Notes: generated from the letters alone by a model not told the origin. Shown: positions 26,273 through 36,780, counted from the first letter of the stretch. The stretch: DNA of 64,000 nt from Marinobacter persicus (GCF_900114155.1 NZ_FOSC01000002.1:186001-250000); one strand, 5' to 3'. A program made the numbers and translations.

Positions 26273-27613
26273 TCAGTCCCGCATCAGGTTTTCGAGGTGA
26301 TGGATGGTGAAGTCGACTTGCTTGAAGCCGCCATCACGCAACAGTTGCCTGTGCAGGGCCTGGTTGGTCTTGATGCCTTCCACCAGCATTTCGTCCAGGG
26401 CGATTTTCATGCGACGGCGCGCGATCTCGCGGTCGTCACCCCAGGTGATCAGCTTGGCGATCAGGGAGTCGTAGTACGGCGGAACCGAGTAACCACTGTA
26501 CATGTGCGAATCCACCCGAACACCATTGCCGCCGGGGGCATGGAAGTGGCTGACCTTGCCGGGGCTGGGCACGAAGGTTTTCGGATCTTCAGCGTTGATC
26601 CGGCATTCCATGGCGTGACCGGAGATGGTGATCTCGTCCTGGCTGTACTGCAGCTTCTCGCCGCTGGCGATGCGCAGTTGCTCACGGACGATATCCACGC
26701 CGGTGACCATTTCGGAGACCGGATGCTCCACCTGTACCCGGGTGTTCATTTCGATGAAGTAGAACTCGCCGTCCTGGTACAGGAACTCGAAGGTGCCCGC
26801 GCCCACGTAGCCGATCTTCTTGCAGGCATCCACGCAGGCCTTGAACGTGCGCTGGCGGGATTCCTCGTTGATGTTCGGCGCCGGGGCTTCTTCAATCACC
26901 TTCTGGTTGCGGCGCTGCATGGAGCAGTCGCGGTCGCCCAGGTGAATGACGTTGCCGTGCATGTCGGCCAGCACCTGGACTTCCACGTGGCGCGGCTTTT
27001 CCAGGAACTTTTCCAGGTACACGGTGGGATCGCCGAAGGCGTTTTTCGCTTCGGTCTGGGTGATCTGGACGGCTTTGAGCAGGGCGGCCTCGGAGTGCAC
27101 CACCTGCATGCCGCGACCACCACCGCCGGAAGCGGCCTTGATCATCACCGGATAACCGATGTTGCGGGCGATTTCCAGGGTGCGCTTGTCGTCATCGGTC
27201 AGCGGGCCGTCGGAGCCGGGAACCGTCGGTACCCCGGCTTCTTTCATGGCTTCAATGGCGGAAACCTTGTTGCCCATCAGGCGAATGGTTTCGGCGCGCG
27301 GGCCAATGAAGCGGAAACCGCTCTTTTCCACCTGCTCGGCGAAATCGGCGTTTTCCGCCAGGAAGCCATACCCCGGGTGAATACCCATGGAGTCGGTCAC
27401 TTCCGCCGCGCTGATGATGGTGGGGATGTTCAGGTAACTGTCAACCGGGCTGTTGGGACCGATACACACCGACTCATCCGCCAGGCGAACGTGCATCAGT
27501 TCGCGGTCTACCTGGGAGTGGACGGCAACGGTCTTGATGCCCAGTTCCTTGCAGGCGCGGAGAATACGCAGAGCGATTTCACCGCGGTTTGCGATCAGAA
27601 CTTTATCTAACAT
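26273..27613 (-). CDS. accC: Acetyl-CoA carboxylase, biotin carboxylase subunit
   Basis: 446 aa, ATP-grasp biotin carboxylase. Present are the N-terminal [17 protein letters not shown], the glycine-rich ATP lid [27 protein letters not shown] [17 protein letters not shown], and the [14 protein letters not shown] catalytic stretch. It carboxylates the biotin on AccB in the first step of fatty-acid synthesis. Two in-frame ATGs (27619 and 27613) are both possible; 27613 gives the usual MLDK start. It follows accB by about 20 bases. Confidence 0.98.
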   Translation of the reverse strand: MLDKVLIANRGEIALRILRACKELGIKTVAVHSQVDRELMHVRLADESVCIGPNSPVDSYLNIPTIISAAEVTDSMGIHPGYGFLAENADFAEQVEKSGFRFIGPRAETIRLMGNKVSAIEAMKEAGVPTVPGSDGPLTDDDKRTLEIARNIGYPVMIKAASGGGGRGMQVVHSEAALLKAVQITQTEAKNAFGDPTVYLEKFLEKPRHVEVQVLADMHGNVIHLGDRDCSMQRRNQKVIEEAPAPNINEESRQRTFKACVDACKKIGYVGAGTFEFLYQDGEFYFIEMNTRVQVEHPVSEMVTGVDIVREQLRIASGEKLQYSQDEITISGHAMECRINAEDPKTFVPSPGKVSHFHAPGGNGVRVDSHMYSGYSVPPYYDSLIAKLITWGDDREIARRRMKIALDEMLVEGIKTNQALHRQLLRDGGFKQVDFTIHHLENLMRD

Positions 27614-27637
27614 GGCCATGATTCACATTCACCGAGT

Positions 27638-28102
27638 TCAGGAAATGACGACCAGGGGCTGGTCAAATTCCACCGGCTGGCCGTTCTCGACCAGAATTTC
27701 GGTGACGGTACCGGATTTGTCGGCTTCGATCTGGTTCATCATCTTCATGGCTTCAACAATGCAGACCACGTCGCCGGCCTTGACGGTCTGGCCAACTTCC
27801 ACGAACGGGGCAGACGTGGGCGACGGCGCACGGTAGAAGGTGCCAACCATCGGCGATTTCACGCTGTGGCCAGCCGGTGCGGCCGGAGCGGCTTCAGCAG
27901 CCGGTGCTTCAGCTGCGGCGGGTGCCGGCGCCGGTGCCTGCGGGGCTGGAGCGGCGTAATGGGCCACCTGCGGTGCCGCTGCGGCCAGCTGTTCGCGACG
28001 GCGGGAAATGCGAACGGAATCGTCGCCTTCCTGAATTTCCAGCTCTTCGACGTCAGACTCTTCAAGCAATTCGATCAGTTTCTTGATTTTGCGAATATCC
28101 AT
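27638..28102 (-). CDS. accB: Biotin carboxyl carrier protein
   Basis: 154 aa. The N-terminal 35 residues match AccB ([20 protein letters not shown]). A Pro/Ala-rich linker (about 45-78) leads to the biotinyl domain, with the biotin attachment Lys in [13 protein letters not shown] (about residue 120). It shuttles carboxyl groups between AccC and the AccAD transferase. It is cotranscribed with accC and lies 27 bases after aroQ. Confidence 0.98.
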   Translation of the reverse strand: MDIRKIKKLIELLEESDVEELEIQEGDDSVRISRRREQLAAAAPQVAHYAAPAPQAPAPAPAAAEAPAAEAAPAAPAGHSVKSPMVGTFYRAPSPTSAPFVEVGQTVKAGDVVCIVEAMKMMNQIEADKSGTVTEILVENGQPVEFDQPLVVIS

Positions 28103-28129
28103 AGCGGTTCCAGTCTCTTTGTCTCTGGT

Positions 28130-28570
28130 CTATCGGTGAATTCGTTGCAGGGCCGCCTGCAGGGCAAGATCATAGCCCTGGCTGCCCAGCCCGCAGATAA
28201 CGCCTTCGGCGATATCTGAAAAGTAGGAGTGATGGCGGAAGCTTTCCCGCGCATGCACGTTGGATAGATGCACTTCGATGAACGGAATGCCGGCGGCCAG
28301 CATGGCATCACGAAGAGCCACGCTGGTGTGGGTGAAGGCTGCGGGATTGATAATGATGAAATCCACACCTTCGGCCCGGGCTTCGTGCACCCGCTCAATC
28401 AGTTCGTACTCGGCATTGGATTGCAGGTGCAGCAGGTGGTGACCGGCGTCAGCGGCCTTGCTGCGCAGGCGATCGTCAATGTCTGCCAGGGTCTCATGGC
28501 CGTACACGTCCGGTTCCCGGGTGCCGAGCATGTTGAGATTGGGACCATGTAGGACAAGTATGGTCGACAT
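28130..28570 (-). CDS. aroQ: 3-dehydroquinate dehydratase, type II
   Basis: 146 aa, the small dodecameric type II enzyme of the shikimate pathway. Visible are [16 protein letters not shown] (catalytic Tyr region), [16 protein letters not shown] (active-site His) and [19 protein letters not shown]. First gene of the conserved aroQ-accB-accC order. The ATG at 28570 is the only good start. Confidence 0.97.
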   Translation of the reverse strand: MSTILVLHGPNLNMLGTREPDVYGHETLADIDDRLRSKAADAGHHLLHLQSNAEYELIERVHEARAEGVDFIIINPAAFTHTSVALRDAMLAAGIPFIEVHLSNVHARESFRHHSYFSDIAEGVICGLGSQGYDLALQAALQRIHR

Positions 28571-28729
28571 GACTGAACCTGTTTTTGTTGGCTTCCAGAT
28601 GCGAGATTACACAGCCATGGCAGGCGGTGCGATGACATTTCGTTGACGATGCCATTGTCGGTCAAGTCTGACCAGCCCGATATTCGACATTGGTTTCATG
28701 AACGTCGGCCATCTGTCGTGTTTTTCGCC

Positions 28730-30346
28730 CTAATTGCAGGCAATCGTCACCTGATTGCGACCATTACCCTTGGATTTGTAGAGAGCACGATCAGCCCGTT
28801 CGCACAATGCCTGGGAGCTTTCGCCCGGCTGCCAGCAGGCCACACCGCAACTAAAGGTGACGGAGAATTCGCGTTCACCGGCCGGCTGCTGCAGTTTGGA
28901 AAAGCTCTCACGAATATTGTCCAGCACCTGGCGGGCGCCTTCCGGGCCGGTGCCGGTGAGAATGATGGCAAATTCCTCACCGCCGTAACGGCCGATGTGG
29001 TCGGTTTTTCGCAGCCGCTGTTTCAGGAACATCGACAGGTTGCGCAGGATGCGGTCACCGATGGGATGGCCGTAGGTGTCGTTGACCTTCTTGAAATAGT
29101 CGATGTCGAGCATGGCAAAGCACAGCGGCTCGTCTTTCTGGCCGGCACGAACGATCTCCTGTTCGAGCAGGTGCAGGGTATGGGTGTGGTTATACAGGCC
29201 CGTCAGGCTGTCGCGGATCATCAGCGCCAGCAGTGAGCGGGCGCGGCGGCCACGGTTGTGCAGGGTGGCGATCAGGTGTTTCGGGTCGATCGGCTTGGTC
29301 AGGAAATCATCACCACCCAGGCTCATGGCCTGCAGTTGTTTGGTGACGTCTTCCTCGGCCGACAGGTAGATGATCGGTACGCTGTGGAACTTGTCCTGCT
29401 GGCGGATCACGCGGGCGATTTCCATGCCGGTGCAGCCGGGCATGTACATGTCCAGGATGATGATTTCCGGGGAGAACGCTTCAAGGGCGCGGATGATGTC
29501 CATGGGGTCGGTGATGATATGGGCCACCATGCCGGCCTTTTTCAGCACCGTTTCCATATACTTGGCCTGGGCCTTGGAGTCATCGAGCACCAGCACTTTA
29601 TAAGGCTCAATATTGTTGCCGTGGGTGTACGCCTCGATTTTCTCGATCAGCTGACCGGGGTCGACGGCCGGGTAAAAGAACTCTTCGCCCCCGCAGCGTG
29701 AGGCCCGCAGCCGGGTTTCAATGCTGCCGTCGTCTTCGCTGACAAAGATGATCGGAATAGGGGTTTCATGCCGGGCCTGGAGGCGTTCGACCATGCTGAT
29801 GCCGCTGTTGGGGCCGCCTCCGAAATTGACATCCACGAGAATGGTTTCCGGCTTGTTCAGGGCGCAGGCTTCGATCAGTTCATCTGCGGTGTGGAACGCC
29901 GAGGCCCGGAAGCCGAAAAACTCCAGTTGACGGATCAGGCGGGCGGCCAGATCACCGTTTGGCAGGGCGATGTACACCGGTGTGCGCCGGTATTGTTGCG
30001 GTTCGGCGCCGTCTGCCGGGTCGGTCTGGCGGCGGGTGGTGCAGCGCAGGTCGGCAAATCCGGCTTCCAGGTGCTCGGCCAGCGTGTCGGTGAGCGGCTG
30101 GTGCGAGGGCCAGTCGCGCAGGGCCTGCAGGATGCGTTCGCCGGCATTGGCGTGGTCTGCCATATCGAAGCGCCGGGCGTAGCGGGTCAGCTTGTCGGTG
30201 GCGATGGCCAGCTCGTCACGCCAGGTGGCGGCTTTGTCCGGGTTATCCTGGATTTTCTGCCAGGTGTCCAGTACCACGCGGGCCTGGGTGGTCACGCGAC
30301 GGGCAAAATGCTGCCTGAGTTTTTCGTTCTGGCTTTCCTCGGTCAT
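28730..30346 (-). CDS. Double-receiver diguanylate cyclase (REC-REC-GGDEF)
   Basis: 538 aa, no membrane segment. An N-terminal helical region (1-120) is followed by a first receiver-like domain (about 122-235; D172 possible phospho-acceptor, ends irregularly), a second, complete receiver (about 248-365; acidic D255/D256, D299, K351), and a GGDEF domain (about 372-538). The active site reads GGEEF at 455-459 and an RxxD inhibitory site (RKTD, 446-449) lies five residues before it, so product feedback is expected. It should make c-di-GMP when phosphorylated. No histidine kinase is adjacent. It is divergent from the LapD-like gene, across about 250 bases. Confidence 0.93.
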   Translation of the reverse strand: MTEESQNEKLRQHFARRVTTQARVVLDTWQKIQDNPDKAATWRDELAIATDKLTRYARRFDMADHANAGERILQALRDWPSHQPLTDTLAEHLEAGFADLRCTTRRQTDPADGAEPQQYRRTPVYIALPNGDLAARLIRQLEFFGFRASAFHTADELIEACALNKPETILVDVNFGGGPNSGISMVERLQARHETPIPIIFVSEDDGSIETRLRASRCGGEEFFYPAVDPGQLIEKIEAYTHGNNIEPYKVLVLDDSKAQAKYMETVLKKAGMVAHIITDPMDIIRALEAFSPEIIILDMYMPGCTGMEIARVIRQQDKFHSVPIIYLSAEEDVTKQLQAMSLGGDDFLTKPIDPKHLIATLHNRGRRARSLLALMIRDSLTGLYNHTHTLHLLEQEIVRAGQKDEPLCFAMLDIDYFKKVNDTYGHPIGDRILRNLSMFLKQRLRKTDHIGRYGGEEFAIILTGTGPEGARQVLDNIRESFSKLQQPAGEREFSVTFSCGVACWQPGESSQALCERADRALYKSKGNGRNQVTIACN

Positions 30347-30599
30347 TGCGCTCCAGCCTGCCTCCTTTCAAACAAGTCGCCGGGCCCGGGTCAGCAACCA
30401 GGCAGACCTGCCCGGTCGATGATTCTGGTGATTATGGTTGGCGACGAGCCTTTTCTTTGATTATTTGTGTTGGTAAAGACGCCTCGTTAGTCCTGGCTAG
30501 AGTCTATAGTGTTTAGTGGTATCGGCGCAGGCGGTTAACTGTAAATGTTTGTCAATTTTTGAGCCGATTGCTGTTTTTTTTGATTCGGGGCACAAAGAC

Positions 30600-32585
30600 A
30601 TGCCAGGGAAACGCGGCTGCCATGTTTGTCTGCAACGGGGTGTCATCACTCTGCAGTCGTTGCTTTTGCTGTTTACCGGTGCATTGCTGGTGGTGCTGTT
30701 GCTGGCGGCGTTCGCTGTCAGTTATGGCTATTTCCGGGATTATGTGGCCGACCAGCTGGCGTCCCATGCCGGGGATGGTGCCACGGCAACGGGTTTGTCG
30801 CTGTCCAATGCGATCGATGGCAGTGATCCGGTAGCGGCCGGGTCACTGATTGATGCGGTGTTCGACAGCGGCAAGTACCTGTCGGTGGAATACCGCAATC
30901 ACGAGGGCGAGCTGATCGCAGGGCGTACCATGACGTTACAGCCGCGTCTGGCCCCCGGTTGGTTTGTGGCCATGGCGAAATTGCCCACGCCCATGGCCGA
31001 GGCGGAGGTGATCCGTGGTTGGATGCGTCTGGGCAAGGTGAGCGTGGTCAGTCATCCCGGCCGGGCCTATGACGACCTGTGGCGCATTACCCTGGGGCTT
31101 CTGGCCGGGGTGCTGTTGATTGGCGGGCTGGGTCTGGTATCGCTGTTTATACTGCTGCGAGGCTTGTTGCGACCGCTCAAGGCACTGGAGGCTCAGGCCG
31201 AAGCGCTGAGTCAGCGCAATTTCCGCAAGCGTATTGACCTGCGTTCAACCCGAGAGCTGAACCGGGTCACCGAAGCCATGAATCGCATGGCGGATGATCT
31301 GGGATGTCTGTTCGAGGGGCAGGGTAAGCTGATCCAGCATTTGCGCCGGGTGAACAATGAAGACTCGGTCACCGGTCTGGCCAGCCGGCCGGCGTTTGAC
31401 CAGAGGCTGAAGGCGCAGGTCGAGTCGGAAGAGAAGGCCGCCCCTGGCGTTCTGATGCTGCTGCGCCTGGGGTACTTCAACGATTACAACCGGGCCTATG
31501 GCCAGCGTGAAGGCGATTATCTGCTCAAGGAAATGGCTGAATGTCTGCGGGAATTCGTTGTCCGCCATCCGGAAGCCTTTGCCGGGCGCAGAACCGGGGC
31601 AGAGTTTGCCCTGTTTCTGCCCGGAGCGTCGGTCAGTGATGCCCGGGCCTGGGCACTGGAGCTGGTGGCAGAACTTGAGCAGCGTTATCGGACGCTGGCC
31701 GCGCCCATGGACGCCACGGTTCATGCAGGCCTGGCGCCGGCCCATCCGGGCGAGAATGTGCGGGAACTGCTGTCGACCGCTGATGAAGCGCTGCTGTCGG
31801 CCGGGCAGCGTGGGCACACCGCTGTGGAGGTCGCTGACACCGGAGCTGGCAATCACCATGATCTGGAGGCCTGGCGTAACATCCTGATCAGTGCCCTGCG
31901 TACCCCCAATCTGTCGCTGTGGTTGCAGCCGATGGTCCGGGGAGATGAACGTGCGCTGGTGCATCACCAGGTGTTCTCCCGAATCCGTGCGCCCGAGGGC
32001 GACTTGCGAGCCGCTCTGTTTGTGCCGGTGGCCGAGAAGCTGGGGCTGATCAAGGAGTTGGACCGGCTGTTGGTGGTTCGGGTGCTGGCTTGCCTGGAAA
32101 ACCGGCCGGAGGCGGTGCTGGCCATTTCCCTGGGGCGCAGTTCCGTGGCGGATTCGGCGTTCCGGGAGGAATTGGTCGAGCGCCTGGCAGATGCTGGTGA
32201 AGTGGCCCGGCGCTTATGGATCGGCATACCCGAACAGGCCATCAGCCAGCACCGGAAACCGGCGGGCCTGCTGGTGGGCGCACTGGCCAGGCTGCAGGTG
32301 CCGGTTCTGGTGGATCATTTCGGAGTGGGTGGGGTGCCATTCAGTTATCTGAAGAATCTGCCTTTTGGCGCCCTGCGTATCGATAACAGTTTTATTCACG
32401 ACCTTGATCGCCACGAAGAAAACCGCTTTTGGCTGGAGTCGGTGATTGGTATCGCCCGTAGCCGGGGGGTAAAGGTTTTTGCCACCGGAGTGGAAACCGC
32501 CGCCGAATACTCGGTACTCTGTGAGCTGGGTATTGATGGCGCCATGGGATACTATTTGGGCCGGCCATTCGCAGCTGATGACTAA
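30600..32585 (+). CDS. LapD-like inner-membrane c-di-GMP effector with degenerate GGDEF and EAL domains
   Basis: 661 aa. TM1 (about 18-41), a periplasmic LapD/MoxY-type domain (42-161) with PGWFVAMAKLP carrying the Trp found in LapD's LapG-binding face, TM2 (163-186), HAMP (187-240), then GGDEF (255-410) and EAL (425-655). Both output motifs are degenerate: RTGAEF for GGDEF (331-336), and QVFSR in place of the EAL signature; the later DDFGTG is DHFGVG. It should bind rather than make or cut c-di-GMP and signal outward. Start: ATG at 30600, preceded by GGGG; a GTG at 30516 would add a non-conserved leader. No lapG protease or adhesin gene is in view. Confidence 0.85.
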   Translation: MPGKRGCHVCLQRGVITLQSLLLLFTGALLVVLLLAAFAVSYGYFRDYVADQLASHAGDGATATGLSLSNAIDGSDPVAAGSLIDAVFDSGKYLSVEYRNHEGELIAGRTMTLQPRLAPGWFVAMAKLPTPMAEAEVIRGWMRLGKVSVVSHPGRAYDDLWRITLGLLAGVLLIGGLGLVSLFILLRGLLRPLKALEAQAEALSQRNFRKRIDLRSTRELNRVTEAMNRMADDLGCLFEGQGKLIQHLRRVNNEDSVTGLASRPAFDQRLKAQVESEEKAAPGVLMLLRLGYFNDYNRAYGQREGDYLLKEMAECLREFVVRHPEAFAGRRTGAEFALFLPGASVSDARAWALELVAELEQRYRTLAAPMDATVHAGLAPAHPGENVRELLSTADEALLSAGQRGHTAVEVADTGAGNHHDLEAWRNILISALRTPNLSLWLQPMVRGDERALVHHQVFSRIRAPEGDLRAALFVPVAEKLGLIKELDRLLVVRVLACLENRPEAVLAISLGRSSVADSAFREELVERLADAGEVARRLWIGIPEQAISQHRKPAGLLVGALARLQVPVLVDHFGVGGVPFSYLKNLPFGALRIDNSFIHDLDRHEENRFWLESVIGIARSRGVKVFATGVETAAEYSVLCELGIDGAMGYYLGRPFAADD

Positions 32586-32607
32586 CCAACGGGAGAATGA
32601 TCGTCTT

Positions 32608-33660
32608 ATGCCGGGCAAAATCAGACAATATTTCAGGGACAAGAAAGAAGACCTGCAGGATTACACCGGCGGTAGCGGTGTTGTCTTCAAGCTGCTGTTG
32701 GCGCTGGTGGTTGTCTACCTGCTGATTGCCATTGTGCTCGGCATGATCTGGAGCAGCGAGCCGGATACCTTCTCGGTCCGTGAGCATACCCGGACCCTGG
32801 CTGACGAGATGGGGCGGGAGCCGGTGACCGGTTTTGCCACCACCGCCACCATGATCAGGCTGGCCGAAACCCTGCTGGACAAGCCCGGTGGCTATATTTC
32901 CAACGACATTGCCCCGCCGGGTCTGTGGATGGACAACATGCCGAACTGGGAGTTTGGCGCGCTGGTTCAGCTGCGAGACATGTCTCGGGCTCTGCGCAAG
33001 GACATCAGCCGCTCCCAGAGCCAGTCGGCGGAAGATCCGGACCTGACCATCGCCGAGCCCCAACTGCATTTTGACAGCGGGAGCTGGGCTATTCCCTCCA
33101 CCGAAAACGAGTATCGCCGGGGTATCAACGCCCTGAAGCGTTATCTGGACCGCTTGTCCAGCCCTGAGCAGGTGGATGCCCAGTTCTTTGCCCGGGCCGA
33201 CAACCTCAACAACTGGCTGGCCGACCTGGAGACCCGCCTGGGCAGCTTGTCCCGAACGCTGAGCGAGAGTGTGGGCAAGGCCTCGGTTTCCGATGCCGTG
33301 GCCAATCTGGACCCGGATGATCCCCTGTCGGAAGACACCGGCGGCGAGGATGTGAAAACCGCCTGGACCGAGATTGACGACGTCTTCTATGAGGCCCGTG
33401 GCAGTGCCTGGGCGTTGTTGCACATCTTCAAGGCGATTGAGGTGGACTTCCGCAAGGTGCTGCAGGACAAGAACGCCATGGCGAGCGTCAAACAGATTAT
33501 TATCGAACTGGAAGGCACACAGAAAACCGTGTGGAGCCCGGTCATTCTCAATGGCAGCGGTTTCGGGGTGCTGGCCAACCACTCCCTGACCATGGCCGCC
33601 TACCTGTCGCGGGCCAATGCTGCGATCAGTGATATGCGGGATCTGTTGTCCCGGGGCTAA
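32608..33660 (+). CDS. DUF2333 family membrane protein
   Basis: 350 aa with one N-terminal membrane helix (about 25-47) ending in WSSEPDTFSV, then a large, mostly helical, soluble domain, probably periplasmic. This matches the DUF2333 family of gammaproteobacteria, whose function is unknown. GGGAG lies 12 bases before the ATG at 32608. An in-frame ATG at 32578 would overlap the end of the LapD-like gene. The two genes are 22 bases apart on one strand, hinting at a joint role in envelope signalling, but this is linkage only. A bidirectional terminator follows. Confidence 0.8.
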   Translation: MPGKIRQYFRDKKEDLQDYTGGSGVVFKLLLALVVVYLLIAIVLGMIWSSEPDTFSVREHTRTLADEMGREPVTGFATTATMIRLAETLLDKPGGYISNDIAPPGLWMDNMPNWEFGALVQLRDMSRALRKDISRSQSQSAEDPDLTIAEPQLHFDSGSWAIPSTENEYRRGINALKRYLDRLSSPEQVDAQFFARADNLNNWLADLETRLGSLSRTLSESVGKASVSDAVANLDPDDPLSEDTGGEDVKTAWTEIDDVFYEARGSAWALLHIFKAIEVDFRKVLQDKNAMASVKQIIIELEGTQKTVWSPVILNGSGFGVLANHSLTMAAYLSRANAAISDMRDLLSRG

Positions 33661-33676
33661 TCATTCCGTCAGACAC

Positions 33677-33717
33677 AAAAAAGCCGGGCTCTTTCTTCAT
33701 GAAGGCCCGGCTTTTTT
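33677..33717. terminator. Bidirectional rho-independent terminator (DUF2333 / ppa)
   Basis: Stem GCCGGGC (33683-33689) with GCCCGGC (33705-33711), flanked by a run of A on the left and T on the right, so it serves both converging transcripts. This is the only convergent junction in the window with a classic T/A-flanked hairpin. Confidence 0.92.
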
Positions 33718-33757
33718 GTGGGTCAGGTTTTATCCGACTTGGCCTGACAAAGCACTA

Positions 33758-34288
33758 TCAACCTTTGGTGTAGTTGGCAATGGATTCTTCGATAGCCTTT
33801 TTGGCCGCGGCTGCGTTATCCCAGCCCTCTACCTTGACCCATTTGCCTGGCTCCAGGGTCTTGTAGTTTTCGAAGAAGTGCTTGATCTGATCACGCAGCA
33901 ATTCCGGCAGATCTTCCACTTCCTTGATGTTGTGGTAGGTCTGGGTCAGCTTGTCGTGGGGTACGGCAATCAGCTTGGCATCGCCACCGGCTTCGTCTTC
34001 CATGTTCAGGACACCTACCGGACGGGCGCGGATAACCGAGCCGGCTTGCACCGGATAGGGGGTCACGACCAGTACGTCGATCGGGTCGCCGTCATCGGCC
34101 AGGGTGTGCGGGATGAAACCGTAGTTGGCCGGGTAGAACATGGGCGTGGCCATGAAACGGTCCACCAGCAGGGCACCCATCTGCTTGTCCAGTTCGTATT
34201 TGACCGGCGCGCTGTTGGCCGGAATTTCGATGGCAACGTAGATGTCTTCCGGCGGGTTCTTGCCGGCAGGAATGTGGTCGAATTGCAT
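33758..34288 (-). CDS. ppa: Inorganic pyrophosphatase
   Basis: 176 aa, soluble family I pyrophosphatase like E. coli Ppa. The metal-binding signature [10 protein letters not shown], the N-terminal [15 protein letters not shown] and the [10 protein letters not shown] stretch are intact. It hydrolyses PPi in the cytosol, pulling biosynthetic reactions forward. Single-gene unit, ended by the shared terminator. Confidence 0.97.
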   Translation of the reverse strand: MQFDHIPAGKNPPEDIYVAIEIPANSAPVKYELDKQMGALLVDRFMATPMFYPANYGFIPHTLADDGDPIDVLVVTPYPVQAGSVIRARPVGVLNMEDEAGGDAKLIAVPHDKLTQTYHNIKEVEDLPELLRDQIKHFFENYKTLEPGKWVKVEGWDNAAAAKKAIEESIANYTKG

Positions 34289-34386
34289 GTGCGATCCTTT
34301 TAAACAGTGTGGTGCAGTTTTCTGCAGGTCAATAATCCGGCGAAATTATACGCAAGCGCGCAGCGCTTCGAAACTCACCGCTGATG

Positions 34387-35067
34387 TTACACGCCTTTGC
34401 GCTCAATGGTCCTGACGCCGTCACTGGTACCGAGCAGGAGCAGGTCCGCGGGGCGGCGGGCAAACAGGCCATTGGTAACGATTCCGACCACATTATTCAG
34501 TTTTTCTTCCATGACAATCGGTCGGGAGATGTCCAGGTTGTGGATGTCGATGATGATATTACCGTTGTCGGTGGTGAAGCCCTCACGATACACCGGGTCC
34601 CCTCCGAGTTTGACGATCTCGCGGCCTACATGGCTGCGGGCCATGGGGATGACTTCCACCGGCAGCGGGAAATCGCCCAGGATGTCCACTTTCTTGGATT
34701 CATCCGCGATGCAGATAAAGGTTTTTGCCACTGCCGCCACGATTTTTTCCCGGGTCAGCGCCCCGCCGCCGCCCTTGATCAGTTCCAGGCGCTCATTGGT
34801 TTCATCGGCGCCGTCCACGTAAAACTCGATTTCCCCCACGGCGTTCAGGTCATACACCGGAATGCCGTGGCTTTTCAGGCGTTCGGCGGTGGCTTCGGAG
34901 CTGGCCACCGCGCCGTCAAAGTCGCTCTGGTATTCGGCCAGATAATCAATAAAGTAGTTGGCGGTGCTGCCGGTACCGACACCGACAATACTACGGCTGT
35001 CCAGGCGCGGGGCAATGTAGTCGACAGCGGCCCTGGCGACCGCCTGCTTCAGTTCGTCCTGAGTCAT
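34387..35067 (-). CDS. rpiA: Ribose-5-phosphate isomerase A
   Basis: 226 aa. [13 protein letters not shown] (phosphate-binding loop), DGADETNE and [14 protein letters not shown] are the RpiA signature blocks, including the catalytic Asp and Glu. It interconverts ribose-5-P and ribulose-5-P. It is divergent from ilvA, a common arrangement in gammaproteobacteria. Confidence 0.97.
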   Translation of the reverse strand: MTQDELKQAVARAAVDYIAPRLDSRSIVGVGTGSTANYFIDYLAEYQSDFDGAVASSEATAERLKSHGIPVYDLNAVGEIEFYVDGADETNERLELIKGGGGALTREKIVAAVAKTFICIADESKKVDILGDFPLPVEVIPMARSHVGREIVKLGGDPVYREGFTTDNGNIIIDIHNLDISRPIVMEEKLNNVVGIVTNGLFARRPADLLLLGTSDGVRTIERKGV

Positions 35068-35209
35068 GACAGGCTCCGGAATGATGGGAGATGATGAATG
35101 TGCCGTTATTATACGCCGGCAGGGAGTCTGCTTATAGACGGCAACCGTGCAAACTTCCTACACTGTGGGTTTTTCTTTTCCCCGACATTCACCAGCAATC
35201 GGAACCATC

Positions 35210-36745
35210 ATGCCGCAACGCTACATCAAGAAGATCCTCGATGCCCGTGTTTACGATGTGGCCATCGAAACACCCCTGACTGAAGCCCGTAGTCTCTCCA
35301 AGCGCCTTGGAAACAACATTCTGATCAAGCGCGAAGACCTTCAGCCGGTGTTTTCCTTCAAGATTCGCGGCGCCTATAACCGGATTGCCCAGCTTTCCGA
35401 AGAGCAGAAGGCCAAGGGCGTGATCTGCGCCTCCGCCGGCAACCACGCCCAGGGCGTGGCCATGTCGGCCAAACAGCTGGGCATCAAGGCGGTGATTGTC
35501 ATGCCCCAGACCACGCCGGACATCAAAGTGAAGTCTGTCCGTGACCGGGGTGCGAAAGTGGTGTTGAAGGGCGATGCGTTTGATGAAGCCGCCGCTCATG
35601 CGCAGGAGTTGATCGCCAAACACGGCTACACTTACATCCCGCCCTACGATGACCCGGACGTAATCGCCGGGCAGGGTACCGTGGCGATGGAACTGATGTG
35701 GCAGTTCTCCAAGCCGTTGCACGCCGTATTCATTCCAGTGGGCGGCGGTGGCCTGATTGCGGGCATGGCCGCCTACATCAAGTACCTGCGTCCCGAGATC
35801 AAGGTGATCGGTGTGGAGCCGGAAGACTCCAACTGCCTGCAGGCAGCACTGGCTGCCGGTGAGCGAGTGGTGCTGGAGCAGGTGGGCATTTTTGCCGATG
35901 GTGTGGCGGTCAGGCAGATCGGCGAGGCGCCCTGGGACATCTGCAAGGACAATGTGGACGAGGTGATCACCGTGTCCACCGATGAGATCTGCGCCGCCAT
36001 CAAGGATGTGTTTGAGGATACCCGCTCGATTGCCGAGCCGGCGGGTGCGCTTGCGATCGCGGGCATGAAGAAGTACGTGGAACGTGAAAGCATTGAGGGT
36101 GAAAACCTGGCCGGTGTGCTCAGCGGTGCCAATATGAACTTCGATCGCCTGCGATACATTTCCGAGCGTACCGAGATCGGTGAAAAGCGCGAAGCCATTC
36201 TGGCGGTCACGATTCCGGAGAAGCCGGGGGCCTTCAAGAGCTTTATCAATGCCCTGCACAAGCGCAGCATTACCGAGTTCAACTACCGCTACGCCGACGA
36301 CCAGCAGGCGGTGATCTTCGTGGGCATCCAGATCCAGGCCGGCGGCCACGGCCGTGACGAGCTGGTGCAGGAGTTGCGCGAAGACGGCTACTCGGTGATC
36401 GACCTGACCGACAGCGACCTGGCCAAACAGCACATCCGCCACATGGTGGGTGGCCACGCGCCCTCGGTGAACAACGAAGTGGTGTACCAGTTCCAGTTCC
36501 CCGAACGCCCGGGCGCCTTGCTGAAGTTCCTTATGTCGCTGGGTACCCGCTGGAACATCTCGTTGTTCCACTACCGCAACCACGGCGCCGCCTACAGCCG
36601 GGTGCTGCTCGGTGCCCAGGTGAGCGATGGTGAAGTGGCGGATTTCGAGAAAATGCTAGATAAGGTGGGCTTTGAGTACGAGAACATGACCGATAACGAG
36701 GCGTATCGGTTGTTTCTTGGGGCTGGCAATTCTGCGGCTAAATAA
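35210..36745 (+). CDS. ilvA: Threonine ammonia-lyase, biosynthetic
   Basis: 511 aa (E. coli IlvA 514). PLP-binding Lys51 in FSFKIRGAYNR, the glycine-rich PLP-phosphate loop VGGGGLIAGMA, and two ACT-type regulatory domains at the C-terminus (about 330-420 and 425-510). It deaminates threonine to 2-oxobutanoate, first step to isoleucine, and is normally inhibited by isoleucine through these ACT domains. Start: ATG at 35210 (MPQRYIKKILDARVYDVA); a longer frame from 35147 is not conserved-looking. Confidence 0.97.
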   Translation: MPQRYIKKILDARVYDVAIETPLTEARSLSKRLGNNILIKREDLQPVFSFKIRGAYNRIAQLSEEQKAKGVICASAGNHAQGVAMSAKQLGIKAVIVMPQTTPDIKVKSVRDRGAKVVLKGDAFDEAAAHAQELIAKHGYTYIPPYDDPDVIAGQGTVAMELMWQFSKPLHAVFIPVGGGGLIAGMAAYIKYLRPEIKVIGVEPEDSNCLQAALAAGERVVLEQVGIFADGVAVRQIGEAPWDICKDNVDEVITVSTDEICAAIKDVFEDTRSIAEPAGALAIAGMKKYVERESIEGENLAGVLSGANMNFDRLRYISERTEIGEKREAILAVTIPEKPGAFKSFINALHKRSITEFNYRYADDQQAVIFVGIQIQAGGHGRDELVQELREDGYSVIDLTDSDLAKQHIRHMVGGHAPSVNNEVVYQFQFPERPGALLKFLMSLGTRWNISLFHYRNHGAAYSRVLLGAQVSDGEVADFEKMLDKVGFEYENMTDNEAYRLFLGAGNSAAK

Positions 36746-36780
36746 GAGACTGGCGTCTTGTCGCGAAAGTAGAAGGCGGG

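Noticed and set aside
32479..32607. Earlier start of the DUF2333 gene inside the LapD-like gene
   Set aside because: Residues before the ATG at 32608 are out-of-frame LapD sequence and have no family similarity.
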